Below are positions 21,977 through 25,614 of a stretch of 25,614 nt of DNA, piece by piece. The notes beneath the pieces were generated by a model. It was not told where the DNA came from. It did not search any database and saw only the letters and a list, made by a program, of their open reading frames with translations. Source of the stretch: Mageeibacillus sp. UBA1193. Its GTDB lineage: Bacteria; Bacillota; Clostridia; Saccharofermentanales; Saccharofermentanaceae. The stretch covers positions 1 through 25,614 of the forward strand of contig DBYF01000054.1 in the NCBI GenBank assembly GCA_002310155.1, given 5' to 3'. Every line of letters starts with the position of its first letter. Position 1 is the stretch's first letter. Made by a program: the position numbers and the translations under genes.

Positions 21977-23812
21977 ATGATGCGACCAGGCAAATATGTG
22001 AAGATCTTATGTGTGCTCTCGGCAGGAATGCTGATGAGCACACCTTTCTCTGCGTGCTCTTCCAGCACGATGAAACCGGAGAACATCGCGAAGCCGCCGA
22101 CGGTGGCTACGGATGCGAACGGAAACAGGATCTCCGGCAATAATGCCTGGGGAAACGAGCCGGATGATCTGACAGACGCGGCAAGGACTCTCCGCCAGTA
22201 TGACATGGCGATGTTCGTCGGCGCGTCCGATATCCTGAATGCTTACTATACTTACGACGATCCGAAAGCTTATTACACGGAGTGGCCGTCGGACGGTCTG
22301 AAATTCCCGACGAAGGCCGATTATGACGGGGCGGCCGACACGTATGCCATGCTGGCAAAGGAGATCGGTTCGCTCGATCCTTCGCAGCTGACGGAAGCGC
22401 AGAACCGCGCGGTCAAGGATATGTGTTTCGACTTCGAAAATAAGGCGGAGCTCTACAAACATTTCTACTACATCCCGCAGCTCAATCCGATGGGCGGTAA
22501 ACAGATCGTATATCCGATGCTGATCTCACTTATCCCGTTTGAAAGTGAAGATGATGTAGAGCGTTATTTCACGATCCTCGAGGATGTTAAGGACTTCTTC
22601 ACGCTGGCGTATGAAGTGGAGAAGGCCAGAAGTGATATGGGACTCGGATGGAACGATGAGAGCATCGACCGCATTATCCAGGACTGCATCAAGATGCAGA
22701 AGGACCACGACACGAACTTCATGAGGACCTCCTTTGAAGAACGTATTGATAACCTGGATATCTCGGAAAGCAGAAAGAAAGAGCTGCGCCAGAAAAATCT
22801 GGAACTGCTGGATCTTTACTACTATCCGGCGATGGAGATGCTGATCGAAAAGCTTCCGGAACTCAAGGGTAAGTGCAACGATAAGACCTTCCTCGCGGCA
22901 ACCGACGAAGGCAAGGCCTACTATGAGGCGCTCTTCCGCAGCAAGACCGGCGTCGACATGTCGGTAGAAGAATGCACGGAACTCCTGCAGCAGAAGATCG
23001 ATGAGATCTACGATGAATATATGCCGCAGTGGAAGAAGAAGGGAAGCTACTTCGCTTTCGGTGACCTGGATTTTGACCAGGCGACGGAATGGTGCAGGCG
23101 CTTCACGGAAGAAAACCTTCCGGAGGTCTCGGACCACGATGTGGAAGTCTATGAGATCCCCAGACAGCTCTATGACTCGATCCAGCCGGCAAGATACTAT
23201 CCTTCGCCGATCGATAACTTCACACAGCATACTGTCTGGCTCAACGTCGCGATGCTGGATGACCCGAACTACGATATGTTCACGCTGGTCTCCCATGAGA
23301 TGTACCCGGGGCACCTCTATCAGCACCAGTATCAGGCAGAGAATCTGGAAAGCAGATATCAGGTGTTTGCTATGTCTGAGCCTTATGCGGAAGGCTGGGC
23401 ACAGTATTCCGAGAAGCTTATGCTCTCCTATGCGCCTTTCGACCGTGAACAGGCAGATCTGTCCCTGACGGCTTCGTTCCTTTATTCCACATTCATTGCC
23501 GCCCGTCTGAGTATCGGCGTGGAATATGAGGGCTGGGACTACGAAGACTGTAAGACATACGTCATGCACTACGGTCAGACAGAGTCAGTCGTTGACGAGT
23601 ACTGGAAAAGGATCACGGCGGAGCAGGCATATTCGCTCGAATACGCATTCGGACTGATCTTTACCGCGGAGATCCTGGATGGTTCTATCGCGGAACTCGA
23701 CGGCATCTGCACGAAAGAAGAGGTCATCAAGGTTTATCTCGATCTCGGATGTGCTCCGTTTGAAGTCCTGAAAGAGGACATGAAAGCCTTCGTCGAGAGC
23801 AAAAAGAATTGA
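21977..23812 (+). CDS. DUF885-family metallopeptidase-like lipoprotein (second copy)
   Basis: The 611-residue protein has a lipoprotein signal ending PFSAC (Cys27), a short linker and the DUF885 domain with HEMYPGH (H440, E441, H446) and AEGWAQYSEKLM (E472). Compared with the first copy it has a much shorter linker, and its motif Tyr matches the family norm (HEGYPGH) more closely. The start is one of two adjacent ATG codons after AGGAA, 1 bp from the stop of the Cys-rich peptide, so all three genes form one operon. Exported peptidase activity is inferred from the family. Two copies in one operon suggest that they act on different substrates or as a pair. Confidence 0.85.
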   Translation: MMRPGKYVKILCVLSAGMLMSTPFSACSSSTMKPENIAKPPTVATDANGNRISGNNAWGNEPDDLTDAARTLRQYDMAMFVGASDILNAYYTYDDPKAYYTEWPSDGLKFPTKADYDGAADTYAMLAKEIGSLDPSQLTEAQNRAVKDMCFDFENKAELYKHFYYIPQLNPMGGKQIVYPMLISLIPFESEDDVERYFTILEDVKDFFTLAYEVEKARSDMGLGWNDESIDRIIQDCIKMQKDHDTNFMRTSFEERIDNLDISESRKKELRQKNLELLDLYYYPAMEMLIEKLPELKGKCNDKTFLAATDEGKAYYEALFRSKTGVDMSVEECTELLQQKIDEIYDEYMPQWKKKGSYFAFGDLDFDQATEWCRRFTEENLPEVSDHDVEVYEIPRQLYDSIQPARYYPSPIDNFTQHTVWLNVAMLDDPNYDMFTLVSHEMYPGHLYQHQYQAENLESRYQVFAMSEPYAEGWAQYSEKLMLSYAPFDREQADLSLTASFLYSTFIAARLSIGVEYEGWDYEDCKTYVMHYGQTESVVDEYWKRITAEQAYSLEYAFGLIFTAEILDGSIAELDGICTKEEVIKVYLDLGCAPFEVLKEDMKAFVESKKN

Positions 23813-23879
23813 CCTTCTTTCACGTAATACCCATGCAATAGTCCGCCTTCATGTGAAGATCCGAAAATGCTTCTAAACA

Positions 23880-23919
23880 CGGGACTTGCCGTAGCTTGAA
23901 ACGGCATCGTCCCGATTTT
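23880..23919 (+). terminator. Terminator of the DUF885 operon
   Basis: CGGGAC (23880-23885) pairs with GTCCCG (23909-23914) and GCCGT (23888-23892) with ACGGC (23901-23905), with a small internal loop. TTTT follows at once. The rest of the 216-bp gap (23813-24028) holds the next promoter and no gene. Confidence 0.75.
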
Positions 23920-23954
23920 GTCATGAAAATGTAGCAAAAAGAGCCTCCGAAACA

Positions 23955-23982
23955 CTTGTATGAAAAGACATTATGATATAAT
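23955..23982 (+). promoter_or_regulatory. Extended -10 promoter of the PP2C-like gene
   Basis: TGATATAAT (23974-23982) is an extended -10 with a perfect TATAAT. CTTGTA (23955-23960) lies 16 bp before the hexamer and can act as a -35. The leader of about 40 nt ends in TTGGAGG, 8 bp before the ATG. Confidence 0.65.
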
Positions 23983-24028
23983 TAAACTGAAGTAATGGGG
24001 AAGTACCCAAAATTTGGAGGCCTAAGCT

Positions 24029-25614
24029 ATGGCAAAGCAGACTCGTCTGGCAACAACACTTACAGCGAGATATTTTCCTACCGCAGAACTTACAGATGCT
24101 TTTTATATGGACGGCCGGGTGACCAGCAAGTCAGTCGCACGCTCCGCAGATCTTACTAACGACAAAGAGGACAGAGGTTTTTTCTTCTCTGTATTCTCCC
24201 ATCAGACCAATCCTGACCAGGATCCTAACGCGCTTCCGCCGTATGAGCCGATCCTCCGCCGTCTCGGTACTGAACTGAAGACCGGACGCCGTTCTCTGGA
24301 CGATTCGATCGGTGAGATGGTCAATACCGCCGTATCGATCACCGGCAAGATGAAGATCCAGCAGGGCAATAACCGTGCTCCGTTCTTCGCAGGCGTTATG
24401 GTCAAGGACGGTGAAGCATTTGCTTCTACTATCGGCAAAGGTCTGGCTTTCCTTTATCGTGATGACACTCTCTACCCGATGACAGCTACGGATATCCGTA
24501 TCGACGCGATCAACACCGCACGCCAGAAGGTAGACAATTTCTATAACTTCTGTGCGACCAAGACCGCACCGGCGCTGTGCTCCAACATCGCCCAGCTCAA
24601 GCTCGATGACTGCATCATCCTCTGTAACCGTGAGGTTTATGAGGCTCTGGGTCAGCAGGAGCTCCTCCGTATCCTCTACGATGCCGAGGACCAGAGCGAT
24701 GCCGCAAGTGTAGTTATCACAGAAGCAGCTGCGAAGCTCCCGGGCGTTCCGCTGCAGTTCATGATCTCTTTCGTTGAGGACATCACTTCCAGTGAGAGAG
24801 GCGGCTTCTTCGGATTCGGCAGAAAGAAGAAGAAGGTCGTAGAAGAAGTCGAGGACGACGATGAGTACAACGTAGCTCCGCCGGTACCGCTCGAGTCTCC
24901 GAAGAAGAAGGAAGCTCCGGTATCTAAGGACGCGATGCTCTTCGGTGACATTCCGGCAACGGAGAAGTCTCCTGAGGCAAAAGCACTGGAAGCTACCCAG
25001 TTTAATCCGCCGGCAGGTTCCGCGGCTGACGCGATCGCGTCTCTCGGTGCGGAGACTGCATCGAAGACCGCTGCAACTGCTGCAGCAGGCACAGTAGCCG
25101 CTGCTTCTACCAGCGCACTCGTAGATAAGGCGATCAATACTCCGGTTCCGGAGCCGACACTGTCGTTCGGTGATATCTCCGACCTGATGAAGGATGACAG
25201 CTCTGCCGCTGACACGGCAGGGAAGAAGGCCGAGACCGAAGAGAAGCCGGCTGAATCTGACAATATGGAAGCGACGAAGGTCGTTCCGTTTGTGAATAGT
25301 TTCGACAAGGCAGCCGCTGAGCTCGATGCGAAGATCTCAGATACCGCATCTTCCGCTCCGGCAGAGGGCAATCCGTTCGTAACGGCACAGGCGGCTTCCG
25401 CTGAGCCGGTCAAGAAGGATGAGCCGTTCGTTGCCGTAAAGAACGAGGACAATCCGTTCTTCAAGGCAGCTGTCAAGGCACAGCAGCCGGAAACTCCTGC
25501 CGATAAGGCTGAGACATCCGGTGAGGCAGCATCTGCTGCAGAGTCTGTGGTATCGGAGGCGAAGGACGCTTCTGAGGTATCGTTTGAAGTAGGTGGAGCT
25601 GAAAAGACCGATGC
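24029..25614 (+). CDS. PP2C-like pseudophosphatase domain with long low-complexity tail (3' end outside window)
   Basis: The frame is open from the ATG, set by TTGGAGG, to the window edge: 528 complete codons. Residues 1-252 follow the PP2C (PPM) phosphatase pattern: KEDRGFFFSVF (46-56) as in NED...FFSVFDG, ASTIGKGLAFLYRDDTLYPMT (132-152) as in the GDSR strand, DDCIILCNREVYEAL (193-207) as in DDFLLLCSDGLW, and a last strand near 240-252. Every metal-binding position is changed: DG to S57/H58, GD to G136/K137, SDG to N200/R201/E202, DN to L242/Q243. It should therefore not be an active phosphatase. From 253 onward the protein is rich in Ala, Glu, Lys and Pro, with a basic KKKK, an acidic EDDDE patch and NPF motifs (for example in EGNPFVTAQ and EDNPFFKAA). 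It may be a scaffold or an intracellular sensor. Confidence 0.7.
   Translation, partial: MAKQTRLATTLTARYFPTAELTDAFYMDGRVTSKSVARSADLTNDKEDRGFFFSVFSHQTNPDQDPNALPPYEPILRRLGTELKTGRRSLDDSIGEMVNTAVSITGKMKIQQGNNRAPFFAGVMVKDGEAFASTIGKGLAFLYRDDTLYPMTATDIRIDAINTARQKVDNFYNFCATKTAPALCSNIAQLKLDDCIILCNREVYEALGQQELLRILYDAEDQSDAASVVITEAAAKLPGVPLQFMISFVEDITSSERGGFFGFGRKKKKVVEEVEDDDEYNVAPPVPLESPKKKEAPVSKDAMLFGDIPATEKSPEAKALEATQFNPPAGSAADAIASLGAETASKTAATAAAGTVAAASTSALVDKAINTPVPEPTLSFGDISDLMKDDSSAADTAGKKAETEEKPAESDNMEATKVVPFVNSFDKAAAELDAKISDTASSAPAEGNPFVTAQAASAEPVKKDEPFVAVKNEDNPFFKAAVKAQQPETPADKAETSGEAASAAESVVSEAKDASEVSFEVGGAEKTD

Noticed and set aside
24676..25476. A 266-codon Ser/Ala-rich open frame on the minus strand
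   Set aside because: It is the mirror of the Ala/Glu/Lys-rich tail of the PP2C-like gene. The plus-strand frame has a promoter, a strong ribosome binding site and a recognisable fold.
1..25614. tRNA, rRNA, CRISPR arrays, insertion sequences, prophage or integrase genes, classical defence operons
   Set aside because: Looked for on both strands by eye; no cloverleaf, no regularly spaced repeats, no transposase or integrase motifs and no restriction or nuclease domains were found.

Overview
The window looks like a chromosomal stretch from a Gram-positive anaerobic member of the class Clostridia (Bacillota). Evidence by eye: about half G+C, strong GGAGG-type ribosome binding sites, many Bacillota-type lipoproteins, a FeoB-associated Cys-rich membrane peptide, an MBOAT/SGNH-type envelope pair, MEP-pathway isoprenoid genes and a holin-like type I toxin. 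The family cannot be fixed from this window. I see no rRNA, tRNA, CRISPR array, prophage or insertion sequence. Most of the window is ordinary, densely packed chromosome.

Left part (1-5785). The 3' end of a membrane O-acyltransferase (MBOAT) gene is followed by a very small cassette (about 403-679) with the hallmarks of a type I toxin-antitoxin locus: a 27-residue hydrophobic peptide, a leader that can hide its ribosome binding site, a shared terminator and a strong convergent antisense promoter. Three minus-strand genes follow. They encode an unusual fusion of an XRE-type DNA-binding domain to a PurM-like (AIR synthetase) domain, a zinc-ribbon/TIM44-like membrane protein, and a PlsC-type acyltransferase. 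An 80-bp palindromic element lies between the last two. An SGNH-like membrane-anchored protein, the usual companion of MBOAT proteins, sits 4.3 kb from the MBOAT gene with its own promoter.

Middle part (5793-14876). A large surface sensor joins an extracellular beta-propeller to an intracellular HD-GYP domain, which would break down c-di-GMP. It is followed by a lipoprotein and an RsmC-like methyltransferase gene. Next comes a group with an Mrp/NBP35 Fe-S ATPase, a thioredoxin-fold lipoprotein lacking its cysteines, and a divergent IspF. ispF converges on the radA-ispD operon, and the two share one bidirectional terminator.

Right part (14932-25614). One tightly overlapping operon encodes an acyl-CoA/AMP ligase and an ABC-2 exporter with two different permeases and one ATPase. 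A second operon encodes two DUF885 metallopeptidase-like lipoproteins on either side of the Cys-rich membrane peptide. The window ends inside a long gene whose N-terminal domain looks like a PP2C phosphatase that has lost every metal-binding motif, followed by a long Ala/Glu/Lys/Pro-rich tail.

The most unusual items are the type I toxin cassette, the HTH-PurM fusion, the PP2C pseudophosphatase and the DUF885/Cys-rich peptide/DUF885 operon. All functions are inferred from motifs read by eye; no database search was run.
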